Assembly: GCA_047967505.1 (NCBI GenBank)
Contig: CM106540.1
DNA length: 64,000 bases
Reading direction: 5' to 3' (one strand)
From: Dipteris shenzhenensis
Taxonomy: Eukaryota > Polypodiophyta > Polypodiopsida > Gleicheniales
In this document: piece by piece, positions 42,954 through 53,482 of the stretch
Layout of the letters: each line of letters starts with the position of its first letter
Position numbering within the stretch: position 1 is the first letter of the stretch
The notes under the pieces: model-generated
Told to the model about the DNA's origin: nothing
Seen by the model: the letters and a program-made list of their open reading frames with translations, nothing else
Database searches by the model: none
Made by a program: the position numbers and the translations under genes

Positions 42954-44927
42954 GGGACAAGGCGTTGGTAGAAGAAATCCCGGACTCCTACGATGAGGAG
43001 GACCACAGCGTCATCATTAACGACACTCACGTCCGGCTCAGTTCAGGGTTTTTGAAGAAGGCCTTCAAGCTTAAGCTGCAACCCTAGAAAGCTTGTTGAT
43101 GCCAAACGGTGCGACGTCTATTTTGAAGGTGATAGCTATTCATCTTCCCAAGGTTACCTCATCAGCAAAATAGTCGATGAGAGCCTAAGGACAACGTGCA
43201 AGTTCTTTGTCCAAGTTCATCGGATTGAAGAAGAGTGTGGGCTATGTCCCATGGCAGTATGGGGCGCGGCTACTAACGGCGTTGAGGATCAATTGCCTGT
43301 GGATTGGTTCACTATCTTTGAGAAGGCATTCGAATCCCACGGTACACAAAGGCCAGATGCATTGCGAGCTTGGCCCACACCTGTGCATGCTGCAACACCA
43401 TCTCATGACGGGGCGGGTGCCATGGCCAAACGTATTGTCATGACCAGGGGGAGTAGGTCATCAGGGGGCCAAAACCATGAACACCCTGAAGGGGGTGAAC
43501 AAGGCAACAAGGACATGGAAGCACAGGAGCAAGAACAAGAGGGCAACGGCCAATAGAAGCCAAGCAACAAGGAAGACAGGGAGTAGGACAAAGGTGCCAA
43601 GGAAAAAGTACAAGAGGACAAAGGTGCCGAGTAGAAGGCACATGAGCAGGAGCAATTGGATAAGGGTACCAGGGAGGCACAAGACAAGACGCTAGAGGGG
43701 GACATCAATGAAGGCATCTCCAAGCAACAGAACCAGGATAACCTGGAGGAGAACAACGATAAGGGCATCTCCAAGGGGACGAAAGAAGGAAATACGGAGG
43801 GGAATAGTAAGAAGGGCACGTTGAGAATGGGGGGCAAGAATTTGCTACGGGGTCAGAAGGCATTGGAACACCGGAGCAGCGGGAAGATGAGGCCGTACCA
43901 AAGGAGCAAAGGAAGGCTGGAGCGCACAAAGGCAATGCCGAGCCCTCACAGAAGGCGAGCGCCAAATTGAGCAGCAAAGGGGTGATAACCACCATCATTG
44001 GCTTGCCCTTACCTCCCTTGCCTCTATAGAGCGTGCCCCGTGCCGAGCCATTTTCCTTGGACCCAATGCTTACTCAAGACGATCACCAGGATTGGACTAC
44101 CACCAAGAGCAAGTGGCAAGTTCTTAGGGAAAATATGGTGCACGCGGCCCAGGCCTTAGATTTTTTGGCCAACCACAGGATCCCTCCCCAGCTACTCGAG
44201 CATAACCATTTTCTTCAGACGCAGTACCGTGAGGAGTTGACCTGGTTCTTCAAGGAGCGGACAGCAGGTCTGGACAGCAGGTCTGAGACTAGCCGAGGCT
44301 GACTTGGCTCTGCAGAGTGTAAGTCTCTCCAAGAGCAGCTGGACAACAAAAACAAAGTCTACAATGTGGTCCAGAACTATTCCCAGCTGTAGCACACTTA
44401 TGTCGAGCTCAAGACAGACTTTGGCAACCTACAATGTGAAGTAGACAGACTTAAAGCACTCGTTGCCAACTCTAAGAGCAAGGTCGTTGTCATGTTGGCG
44501 AAGAATATCCAGAACCAGTATGCACTAAAGAGCATGCAACAAAAGATCGACCCCAAGAAACACCAGCCACCTCGGACTCAGATAGAGGTGCTTGAAAGGA
44601 GAATGCCTGACTACCACAAGCTGCTGCTAAGAATGAGGAACTCAAGGAGAAGAATGGTCTTCGAGGAGCAGACATCAGGTTTGAAACTGGCCGAGGTTGA
44701 CTTGGCTGTGGAGTGTAAGTATCTCCAAGAGCACTCATGTCGAGCTCAAGATAGACTTTGGCAACATGCAATGTGAAGTAGACAGACTTAAAGCGCTCAT
44801 TGCGAAGTCTAGGAGCGAGGTTGTTACCACATTGGCAAAGAATATCCAGTACCATCATGCACTAAAGAGCATGCAACAAAAGATCGACGACCCCAAGCAA
44901 CACCAGCCCGTACATTTTGTGCAATAA
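42940..44927 (+). pseudogene. Unrecognised coding region: Lys/Glu-rich linker and duplicated coiled coil
   Basis: A broken but continuous plus-strand coding character extends about 2 kb. The N-terminal part reads VWDKALVEEIPDSYDEEDHS, then a second block near 43,260-43,340 (EDQLPVDWFTIFEKAFESHG). A Gln/Glu/Lys/Gly-rich repetitive linker follows (43,430-43,970). The C-terminal part starts at ATG 44,033 (MPRAEPFSLDPMLTQDDHQD) and leads into a predicted coiled coil whose segment (AEVDLAVECKYLQE..., FGNxQCEVDRLKALxAxSxS, ALKSMQQKIDxPK) is duplicated at 44,279-44,570 and 44,678-44,908. I know no matching family. It may be a retroelement gag-like protein or a captured host gene. Confidence 0.45.
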
Positions 44928-44929
44928 AC

Positions 44930-45990
44930 AAGTGACATGTAGTGGGTCTGGGCATAGAGGACATGTCAGGTGGTGCCTGATAAGGTGAACCTAAAGGTAT
45001 CATGGTGCCTGGATGAAGTTGCCCTTGCTAAGATGGAGAAAATTCTCTTTTTAGTAGGATATCTTTGTCGCATGTGAGTCTCTCATTGTGTCAAGTGCAA
45101 GAAAGAGGCATCTAGTGAATACTGCTATGGCAAGACATGGTCGAAAGGCATGCATATGAGAAACATGAGGTTGAAGATGTGGTCTAATGTGGATCAATCT
45201 TGTCTAAAGACTACCTGATCGGTTGCTCACATGCATGTGCACTCAACATACTCACTAATATGTATCTCAAGAGCTGACCCATATACCTTGGCCATCAAGC
45301 AGCCAATGATAATGGTCCAAAAGTTGCATGAGTCTATAGGATATCATGGGACATGGTGATCTCCTTTTTAGAGAGAGTTCCATCCAAAAGTCATTGGAAT
45401 TACTACTACAGGTATGCTTAGGAGTTCTTGCTCGTGATAGGCAAGGAACTATCATTTCTTGTGCTACATTGAGCATCAATACCCCATGCCAATAAGTTCT
45501 CTGTGGAGGCGTCCTTGTTTGATCTCAGAGTGTCAGTGTTGCCTAAGTGCTTTGCCTACTCATCATAGCAACCATGTTAGGGGGCATACCATTCGAGTGG
45601 CTCTCCCATGGATCTGGCTATGTTGGGAAGAAGTGTTGTGTGGTGAATTGGATTGTAGTGAAGAGGGCATGCTTTCACATCTATGGATGGCTGGCTTTCT
45701 ATATGCTCTAGGGGAGTGGAGAGGTAGCTACTAGAAATGTGATCTAGAAGGTGATCAAACTAGTATTGGTAGTATGTTGTTGAGGTGGTTGTAGCAGTGT
45801 TGTGTATGGGTTGGGGTACTGCCAGGACAAAGGATAGGTGTGAGTGGTGTGCTCTTGGCATGAGAGGCATACGACTTTGTGAGGTAAAGGTAGGAGATCC
45901 CATGACATAGTCCACTACACTGGGGCTGCCTCCATATGTGGAGCATGTATATGTCTCTGATACTTGTAGAGTCTGATATATATGATAATC
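44930..45990. other. DNA without a recognisable gene
   Basis: Frames under 95 codons only, none with a motif. No LTR end or RNA gene is seen. Confidence 0.5.
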
Positions 45991-46293
45991 TCATGGGAGC
46001 AGAGGACTAGCCCCTAACACTGCTGAGGCAGCCTTGAGAGAATCAAAACCACCTTGAAAAAGCCTCTTCCCAGGAGACAAAAGCCGATTAAAAGGTCTGA
46101 GGGAGGGCTGCCACCAACCAATCTCTAGCCTGAGTCTTGTGGAAGGATGGGAACCATGAATGCATGCAAAGAAAGTGGTTTCACTCTCTACTTCTACATC
46201 AATCATGAGCTGCTTCAACTCATCATCAGAGAAAATACATGTTCTCATGGCTGATGTACGGGTGGGAGGATGATTGGCTGATGATGAAGCCAT
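45991..46293 (-). CDS. 100-codon ORF, possibly LINE ORF1 N-terminus
   Basis: ATG at 46,293 opens MASSSANHPPTRTSAMRTCI. The second half reads GFDSLKAASAVLGASPLLP, which resembles the 'F..(ae)ea..vl...p.l' part of the DUF4283 fold used by plant LINE ORF1 proteins, and the charged middle (SDDELKQLMIDVEVE) is typical of what precedes it. No zinc knuckle follows and the frame stops after 100 codons. It may instead be a first exon of a host gene, but no splice evidence can be given. The assignment is tentative. Confidence 0.35.
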   Translation of the reverse strand: MASSSANHPPTRTSAMRTCIFSDDELKQLMIDVEVESETTFFACIHGSHPSTRLRLEIGWWQPSLRPFNRLLSPGKRLFQGGFDSLKAASAVLGASPLLP

Positions 46294-46299
46294 CGGTTG

Positions 46300-47082
46300 C
46301 CAATCCGATGACTTGATACCTGTTAGAAATTTTCTGTTGCCTACAAAAGATCCAAGGTAAGTAAGGTCAGGGAAAGATACCCTAAGAAGGGAGAAACCTA
46401 TGGGAAGGGATCTAGGGGGGGCTCTAATGCTAGAGGAGAACTAGAGGGAGAAAGGGTGGGTTGGGAGTGTACGGGCAGAAGGAAGGGGGGCACGATTGTA
46501 TGGGCAGGCTGAGAGGAGGAAGTGCAGTTGTATGATTTTCTGTACAGCTTTGCAATGTCCATACAGTTCTGTACAAAGGGAAGGTGCAGCGAGGTGAGGT
46601 GCAGAAGAGAGGTACGGAAGGGGTGACTACATGGGGCTATACAATTTTGTACGAGCTACCGTGTGGCAGCTATACAATCTGTACAACTGGGTGGCAGTGA
46701 GGCAGGCTGAAGGGGGCAGGCAGGCTGAGAGGGGGCGGTCTGAGGGGGAGAAATAGTAGGCAACAGGGACGGAGAGCAGCTCTATGATGAGGGAAAGCAG
46801 CAGATTAATTTCAATTCAAACACTTTAAAAAAGGTTTTCTCTTTCTCCATAGCTTAACAATCATAAATTGGAGCACTAAAAAACTTTGCATCAATCAACC
46901 TAATACTACTTTTCTTTAAATTTGGATAATTTGTAAAGAATGCATTAACTTTAGGGTTTTACATGATCATACATCATGAAGTTACCTTTGTATATGACAT
47001 CCTCTCTTGCTTTTGTATTTAGATGGATTACTTTACGATAACAAAAGTCTGCAAGCTGCATGATCAGTTTATTATAGAATGA
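46300..47082. other. G-rich then AT-rich spacer
   Basis: Between 46,400 and 46,780 short words recur (TGTA(C/T)GGGCAG, GTACAG/GTACAA, GGCAGGCTGAGAGG), giving a low-complexity G-rich tract. AT-rich DNA follows up to the LINE-2 target site. No gene. Confidence 0.5.
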
Positions 47083-47097
47083 AAGCTTTTCTTTTTT
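47083..47097. repeat. LINE-2 target site duplication, left
   Basis: AAGCTTTTCTTTTTT runs into the poly(T) of LINE-2 and matches 49,503-49,517. The exact boundary inside the T run is ambiguous. Confidence 0.85.
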
Positions 47098-47169
47098 TTT
47101 TTTTCCATGAAAAAGACTTCTATTAAGTAAGAACAAAAACCCGCGAGAGCAAACTCAAAGCGGAATACA

Positions 47170-47183
47170 TCATGAAATCATGA
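47170..47183 (-). other. LINE-2 3' UTR hairpin
   Basis: TCATGA-TT-TCATGA on the element strand is a near-palindromic stem about 65 nt before poly(A), comparable in place to the hairpins of LINE-1 and LINE-3 although the sequence differs. Downstream GCTCTCG is shared with LINE-1. Confidence 0.45.
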
Positions 47184-47200
47184 GGATAATAAAAAACCCC

Positions 47201-49500
47201 TCAGAGTGAGGTGGAAAGAAACCAAGGCTCAGGCTGAAAGTGCCATCTCAACCCTGTAGTAGATTCAGAGAAGAAAGGAGAATCCTTCCATTCCCTGAAG
47301 AAAGAAGCCCTCCTAGCTGAGGCTGCACGGGAGTCCCCCTGCATACCCGTCCATACGGCCATCAGAGTGTGTACGATGTCTGTCCAGATACTAGCCAATG
47401 CGTGTGCGAGGGATGAACCTGAGTACCCTCCATAGCCTCTGTGCATCTGGCTCTCCAGATATGCCAGGCTACTATGCTCGCTATAATCTCCCAAGAAGTA
47501 TCCACAGAGGCATGTACAGCTGTAAAAGGACGGTGTGGAACCACATCCAACGAGTAGAACTCAACCCGATGACGTCGAACCGAAATGGCCCGAGAGGAGT
47601 CAAGTCCCTCATAGAAAACCTGAGGTCCTGTAAGAGAAAGCCAAGCCACCGAGCCCCAAGTCATAAAAAGTGGGGAATGGGCAAAGTGACTGAAGATCCT
47701 GGCTATCCCCATCCAAATCAATCTCGCCTGTCTGCAATCCCATAAGCAATGCTGAATAGACTCCGAAGCAGAAAGGCAACGAGGGCAAGTAGGGTCGGCT
47801 CCGAATCTGGACCTCCAAAGGTTCACTGCAATCCCTCCATGAATAGAAAGCCAAAAGAAGATAGTGATGTTTCTATTCCTGTGGGATTTCCAGAGCCTCC
47901 TCCAGAAGTACCTCTGCTGATCCGCAGTAATACCAAAAGTCTCCCAATGAGGAACTCTGGAGGGTCTCCAGCCTCTACTACTGAGCTGAAATCTCCTGGC
48001 ATTACTGACCGTGTAACGAAAGAAGGGGATGGTCTTCTCTCGATGCCCCGCGTCAATCCACTCCCACTCTCCGGGGTCCCACTGTAAATACCTGATGGGA
48101 ACTCCTCCATAGAGCCAAAGTCTCCAAGACCCGGTGTAGAGTAACTGGGGGTCAGGGTCTAAGAACCACTCTGAATGTGATCCCTGCATCAAAAGGCCTA
48201 CGACCCTGATAGGCTGAAAAGCAGACTCAAGCAAGATATCATCTGTAGATCTGAGCAATCTGCCACCATCCTGGACACTGAAAACCAAAGCATCCTCCTG
48301 TGCATCTCGGAAGGCTAAGACCTGAAGTGGAACCCCGCCTCTCGAGAAAGTACCTGCCCAAGTGGAGGAAGTGAGAGGCATATCATCTGTGTCTATCCAA
48401 GCCTCTGGAAGGGCTGTCTCAATCTGCAAGATCCTCCCTGCACTCCCTCTGAGATGTCCTGTCAACCTTGACTTGGTTTCCTCTGGAAGCCTACGGAAAG
48501 CTTTCCAAGATCCCAAAGAAGAAGCAGGTCCCCTCTCCCACTTGGCCCACTGCATGTAGAGTGAGGCACCCAGTGGTCTGCCACGATCATCTAAAATACT
48601 GTCGTTCCACATGATGGGCTGCCTATCAATCTCTTCCCGGGAGGAAGGAGGAATCCTCCGAAGAGAGCTTCTGAAACTAGCCCAAGCTTTCAGAATGGCA
48701 ACCATGAGAGGGGATGAAGGTGATCTGAGGTGTGCTGAGGTGAAGATCCATCTAACACTGCTCATCCAGTCTCCTCCTGAGGAAGGTGTGCACCTCTGTA
48801 TGCTGCTGATAAGAAAGTCCTTCCACGGTTCCTGTCCTGGCATAAGTCCTCGCACCACTATCTTGCAAAGTAAAGCTCTGCACTGTAAATCTGGATCAAT
48901 AATATTGAGACCCCCATCCTGTGTAGGGAGGATGAGGGTCTCCCAAGCCACTCTGGCTAAGGCATCTGCTGTGCTATCAAGCCCACTCCAGAGAAAGTTC
49001 CTGATCGGTCTTCTGAGCTGAATGACGCAGTCCCTAGAACGGCACCAACATGAACAAATAAACCAGGCAGTGGCCAAGAGGACCTGGTTGACCACCATAA
49101 CTCTAGAGGCAAGATCCAGCTTGGCTGAGCTCCAAAAGAGAAGCTTCCTTCTGATGCTCTCCAACACGGGAGCAAACTGCTGCGTGGTAGAAATACCCAA
49201 GCCGACCTGGCAGCCCAAATACCTGATAGGCACACCCCTCTGAACCCAAGTGAAGCCTATGTCAAGCCCCCAAACTGGAGTGTCCTCATCACTGATCCAA
49301 AAGCCATTGGATTTATGCCAATTTATCTGCGCCCCTGCCGCCAAGCAAAATAAATCCAATGCTGTCCTGAAAGAAGTCAATGTCTGTGGAGAGGCAACCA
49401 AATAAATCGCTGTGTCATCAGCCAACTCACTGTCAAGCAACTCCTCTTCTCTTCTGATGGGAAGTCTCAGCCCAAAGATGTCAGCCGAAGCTATGAGCAT
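47201..49500 (-). pseudogene. LINE-2 ORF2 C-terminal part
   Basis: The 712-codon frame (49,500-47,362) enters RT just before the catalytic box, which reads ELADDTAIYL: the Asp pair is kept but the usual Tyr/Phe is Leu. RT thumb features follow (RYLGCQVGL, WSSAKLDLASRVMVVNQVLL, IRNFLWSG), then the C-terminal region with a zinc-binding CPRCLSASESIQHCLWDC and WEIIASIVAWHIWRARC. A frameshift near 47,400 moves the last 70 or so codons into another frame (WTDIVHTLMAVWTGMQGDS), ending at 47,201. The start is the truncation point, not a real initiation codon. Confidence 0.9.
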
Positions 49501-49502
49501 CT

Positions 49503-49517
49503 AAGCTTTTCTTTTTT
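49503..49517. repeat. LINE-2 target site duplication, right
   Basis: AAGCTTTTCTTTTTT, identical to 47,083-47,097, directly beyond the truncated 5' end. Confidence 0.88.
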
Positions 49518-49869
49518 GATATCATAATACAAGTATGTCTGAAATGAAATTTGCATTGATCTATAGATCACAATGCCAAAAGACAGACATCAAGGGATCG
49601 AATAACTCACATCAACAAATGGCATGCACAATATGTGCATGTAGTGTATTAAACAACAATGCATCATATGCAAACATATGTATCATTAAATCCAAAACTT
49701 TATCACACTAAGGATGGTTTTGGTGTACCCACTATATGTGTTAACCTGTTTGGAAATCATAAGTACATGCCCTAATTTTGAGTTATTTATTATCCATTAG
49801 GATTTCATTTTTACTAGCTTGTTCCTAGATTTAGCAATATAATTTTACTCTATGGGAAAAGGTTCAGCA
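49518..49869. other. AT-rich DNA without a recognisable gene
   Basis: No frame or motif was recognised. It separates LINE-2 from the RT fragment that hosts the gypsy element. Confidence 0.5.
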
Positions 49870-50071
49870 AAGTCGTACATTAGAATGTGAGGATATGAGG
49901 ATGATAACATCCTACGTATAACAATATTTGTATCATCAGGTCGGCAAGCAGTGACATTTCACCTCCAAGACCGTCAACAAGGTTGTTACCTCATCAATAT
50001 GGAACCAAAAAAGTGTCAGTGGGAGGAGGCATCCCTGCTTCACTCCCATTGTGCTCTTAGTCCAGACAGGC
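49870..50071 (-). pseudogene. Family A/B RT fragment, downstream half
   Basis: Minus-strand reading from 50,071 gives a short stretch, then STMGVKQGCLLPLTLFWFHI and DEVTTLL. This is the RT block before the catalytic box in the same family as elements A and B. Decayed sequence continues to about 49,870. The upstream half lies at 61,453-61,760 beyond the gypsy insertion, and the two halves are in the same frame across a single CAGGC. Confidence 0.8.
50067..50071. repeat. Gypsy target site duplication, left
   Basis: CAGGC precedes the LTR terminus TGGAACCGG and matches CAGGC at 61,453-61,457. Confidence 0.92.
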
Positions 50072-50358
50072 TGGAACCGGCCTCTAATCACTCACAGCGG
50101 GTAGTGGAACTAAACCTTTAATCACTTCAGCACTTATTTACGCTCACAAAGCATATATCACAACCATTAACCATTGCATGATCACCATTTGGCATTTACC
50201 CATTTGTTCACAAACAAAACCAATGAAAAAGGGATGGAGGCTAGAATGTCCCTGCTCAACAGACATAGACAAGTGCACCCGATTGGCCCCAAACACCGTG
50301 GTGCCCCTTTCGGTATTTCTTTATATTTCACAGTGAAATGATTACAAGTTGCATCTGG

Positions 50359-50766
50359 GAGACCTTCCCTGCAACTGAGCACGCAGCCCCAATTCACTAA
50401 GCCTTCGCAAGGCTTTCAAGCATAGAACACCATCACATAAGTGCACTTAACCCATAGGCTCAACCCAAAGGCATTCTCTTTTCCGAGTGCAATTCCATTG
50501 GCTGTCTAGATGCAATCACACTGCACCCCAGCTGCACTCCCTTTGAGTGGTTTCCAGATGGCGAGACCTTCCCTGCAACTGAGCACGCAGCCCCAATTCA
50601 CTAAGCCTTCGCAAGGCTTTCAAGCATAGAACACCATCACATAAGTGCACTTAACCCATAGGCTCAACCCAAAGGCATTCTCTTTTCCGAGTGCAATTCC
50701 ATTGGCTGTCTTGATGCAATCACACTGCACCCCAGCTGCACTCTCTTTGAGTGGTTTCCAGATGGC
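50359..50766. repeat. 204-bp tandem duplication within the 3' LTR
   Basis: GAGACCTTCCCTGCAACTGA begins both units (50,359 and 50,563); they differ at only a few bases. The other LTR has one copy (60,142 onward), so the duplication arose in this LTR after integration. Confidence 0.93.
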
Positions 50767-51599
50767 ATTCACAAAGCTTTTCAAAGCTCCAAAATAAAAT
50801 CAGCAAAGTACCCAACCAAAGAATGACTCATGTAGCACTGCCTGGGCACCTGTGAGCCAAGAAAGAGGCGGCACACAAGGCCAACCAATAGCTTATGGCA
50901 AAAAGAAATTGCAGTAGCAAAATCACAACTCACCAAGCCCTGAAAACTCGAACCAAGTCCTCAATCGCCAAGAGGACATAGTAGCCAATGCCCAATTGCA
51001 TTCTCAGCCAAAGAGGAGTGCAAAGGCATGAAGAAAGAGCATTTACAAGAGCCGACCAGCAAGAATTCCACTGAAAAATGCAAAAAGAAGCACTTCTGTC
51101 GCGAAGAAATGGGAGTTCTTGGGCTCAAAAGAAGCGTGCTTCAGAGAGGAATGCATTGAGAAGGTTCTGGAGAAGTTTCATCGCCGGAAAGTCCTCCAAA
51201 ACTGAGAAAAACCAGTCAACCAGCGCGTGGGACCACTCGAAATTCAACAGAAAGCTGTAGCTTTGCAAGAGGAGAGGCCCAGGAGGCGGTAGAAGCAAAA
51301 AGGTCCAGAAAAAGCCACTTTTGCAAATTCGACCAGCAAAAGAAGTGCTCAGCTCTGCTGCCACACCCTCTCCCTTTCCCCCTTCCTCTCCCCATCCCTG
51401 CGCTGCGCTGCCCCCCCCCCTCTCTCCTCCTCCTTCCTCCGCCACCCGCTTCCTCGTCACCACCTCTCCCCCCCCGCTTCCCCGTACCTCTCCATCCCTC
51501 CCTCTTCCCTCCCCCGCCTCCACTCCCCCCCCTCCTTCGTCTCTGCCATTTCCTTCTCTTTCCCCCGACTTTGGAGCGTTCACAGTTTGTCGGTGCGGT

Positions 51600-53482
51600 A
51601 TGGCGGCCACAAGCCCGGAACCGGTGGCTCAGACGGACCCCCCCCTCCATCAGCCTACCGTGTAACACTGACAGAGCACCAGGTCTCCTTGGTGAAGCAG
51701 GCCGCCACGGACTTCTCCCAGGCATCCGTTTATGGGAGAGTCATTGGCTACTCCCCTTCACGAGCAGACATCAGGGACTGGTTGCAGTCCACCCTCTACC
51801 TTGAGGACAGCCACATTGAGGAGGTTGCACTCATGGGACGTGGTATCTTCTGGCTCAAGCTCTCCTCAGCACAGGCTGCGAGCGATATGGTCAAGCGATC
51901 CCCTACTTCTGTGGGTGGGAAGATCATCCTTATGGTGTTATGGTATAGGAGTTTCAGTGTAGCGGACTTCGATGCCCGCTTCCGCATTCATCGCCATCCA
52001 GTTACCCTCATTTTTCCAGGCCTCGCAACCGAGCTTCGCCCGATCATCAAGGACCTGGGGGCGCACTTTGGCTGGCCCATGCAGGACACCTACGTTGATG
52101 CGGCGGGAGCCCAAGGGGTGCCACGTGTCAAAGTGGCAGTCCTAGATCCGCAGAGTATCCCCTCGGAGTTCGAGATCGACACGGACACAGGTGTGGTGAC
52201 GCAGCGCATTATGGTCACTGGTCGCCCAAATCAGTGTCTGAGATGCCATGGCTTCGAGCACCAGGCGCGCTCCTGCCCTCGCTTCACGAGGACAGAACCT
52301 CAAAAGGCCCCCACCCAGACAACTCAGGATCCCCCCCACCAGGCATCGACACCCCCTCCCGAAGGGGAAGGCTAGACTGAGGTCAAAAGAAAACGGAAAG
52401 GAAACAAAGCAGGACCAAAAACGCCTTCCCATCTACAGCAAGAGCCCCCCCCTGTGGTCACCAATCAGCAGCAGCCCGGTAAGGGGAAGGAGAAAGGGAA
52501 GGAGAAGATCAGCCAACCTCCCCCTCATCCTTCACCCCGCCCTCCTTCCCCTCCCCCCTCCTCCTCGATCCCCCGACCTCCACCCCCTCCAGGATCCCCC
52601 CCACCACCGATGGTTTCCGCTCCCCTCTCTTCCTAGAGCATGATCCAGAGGGAACCCCCCTCTCCGCCTGAGCCACCTGCAGCCCCGAAGCCAGCACAGA
52701 CCTCCCCCGCGCCTATCCCTCCTGGCCCGGCGGAGGGGAGAGGTCTTTCCCCGCAGAAGGCCAGCACCCCTCTCTCTGGTTCGGACTCCTCATCCTCGTC
52801 CCCACACCCAAGGGCTGCTCCTAGAGCTCTACCTTTGGAGTTTTACCGAGCAGGACCTTGGGATTATCTGGATGCAACGGGTATTGGCTCCTTCCCTGCA
52901 TGCCTAGACATCAGCATCTTCTTCCTCCGCAAGGGGGCGGAGGGTAAGGTGTCCGTCCTTACCCCCCACGATGGTCCTAGCTATTCCTTCACTATCACCA
53001 GTGACGGGAACGAGCAATGGACAAATGAAAATGTTTGGGAGACGATACGAGATCAGTCCCAGGAGCAGGTGCACGACTGGATCAGTAGCAGAGCAGCAGA
53101 GCTTCTTCAGCAGCAGTGGAAGGAGGGGGACGTTCGTCTCAGATGGCGCCACAGCGCCAAACGATTCTGCCTCTTGGTCATTATTCGGCCGCCTCTGGAG
53201 TGGGTCTACGCGGAAGGGCTCCGCCCGTGGAGGACCTCAGAGGTAGCGGGCTTCTACAGTATTTCCCTGGTAGAGGCGTCGAGCTGGTTAGAGAGAGCTT
53301 ACCACCATGGGACGAAGGGCCTCTCCCCTCTGTTGAAGGTTTTAGAGGATGGGTCCGATGATCCGGCCTCTCCTTCGAAACCCTCACAGAAGCGCCTTCG
53401 TCTGCACACTGGACATCCTCCGACCACCTTGACATCGACCGCAAGCAGACATCTGTTTGTGGCCCACCTCCCCTCTTCATGA
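51600..53482 (+). pseudogene. LINE-3 ORF1
   Basis: I chose ATG 51,600 (MAATSPEPVAQTDPP) because it matches LINE-1. A C run at 51,640-51,647 shifts the frame into the main open stretch (to 52,375), which carries the DUF4283-like region (GRVIGYSPSRADIRDWLQST, ARFRIHRHPVTLIFPGL) and a canonical CCHC knuckle CLRCHGFEHQARSC at 52,235-52,276. TAG at 52,373-52,375 replaces a Trp present in LINE-1. A Pro-rich linker follows, then a second long frame (52,640-53,482) encoding the conserved C-terminal domain (GPWDYLDATGIGSFPACLDI, GDVRLRWRHSAKRF, HGTKGLSPLLKVL). The stop forms ATGA with the ORF2 start. Confidence 0.87.

Larger units (their letters stand above)
47098..49502 (-). mobile_element. LINE-2: 5'-truncated L1-type element
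   Basis: A 2.4 kb minus-strand insertion with poly(T) on the left and a 15-bp target duplication. It begins abruptly in the middle of RT, so it is a typical 5'-truncated copy. Its ORF2 is clearly related to LINE-1 and LINE-3 but diverged, so it represents another subfamily. It has one frameshift and no internal stop before that, making it the least decayed LINE here. Confidence 0.92.

Noticed and set aside
42960-43970. Cys/Leu/Pro-rich minus-strand ORFs near 43,400-43,840
   Set aside because: Antisense of the Lys/Glu-rich linker; the plus strand has the more protein-like composition.
51359-51599. C-rich CpG-island-like promoter of a host gene
   Set aside because: It is the 5' leader of LINE-3 and resembles the LINE-1 leader; the next ORF is LINE ORF1.
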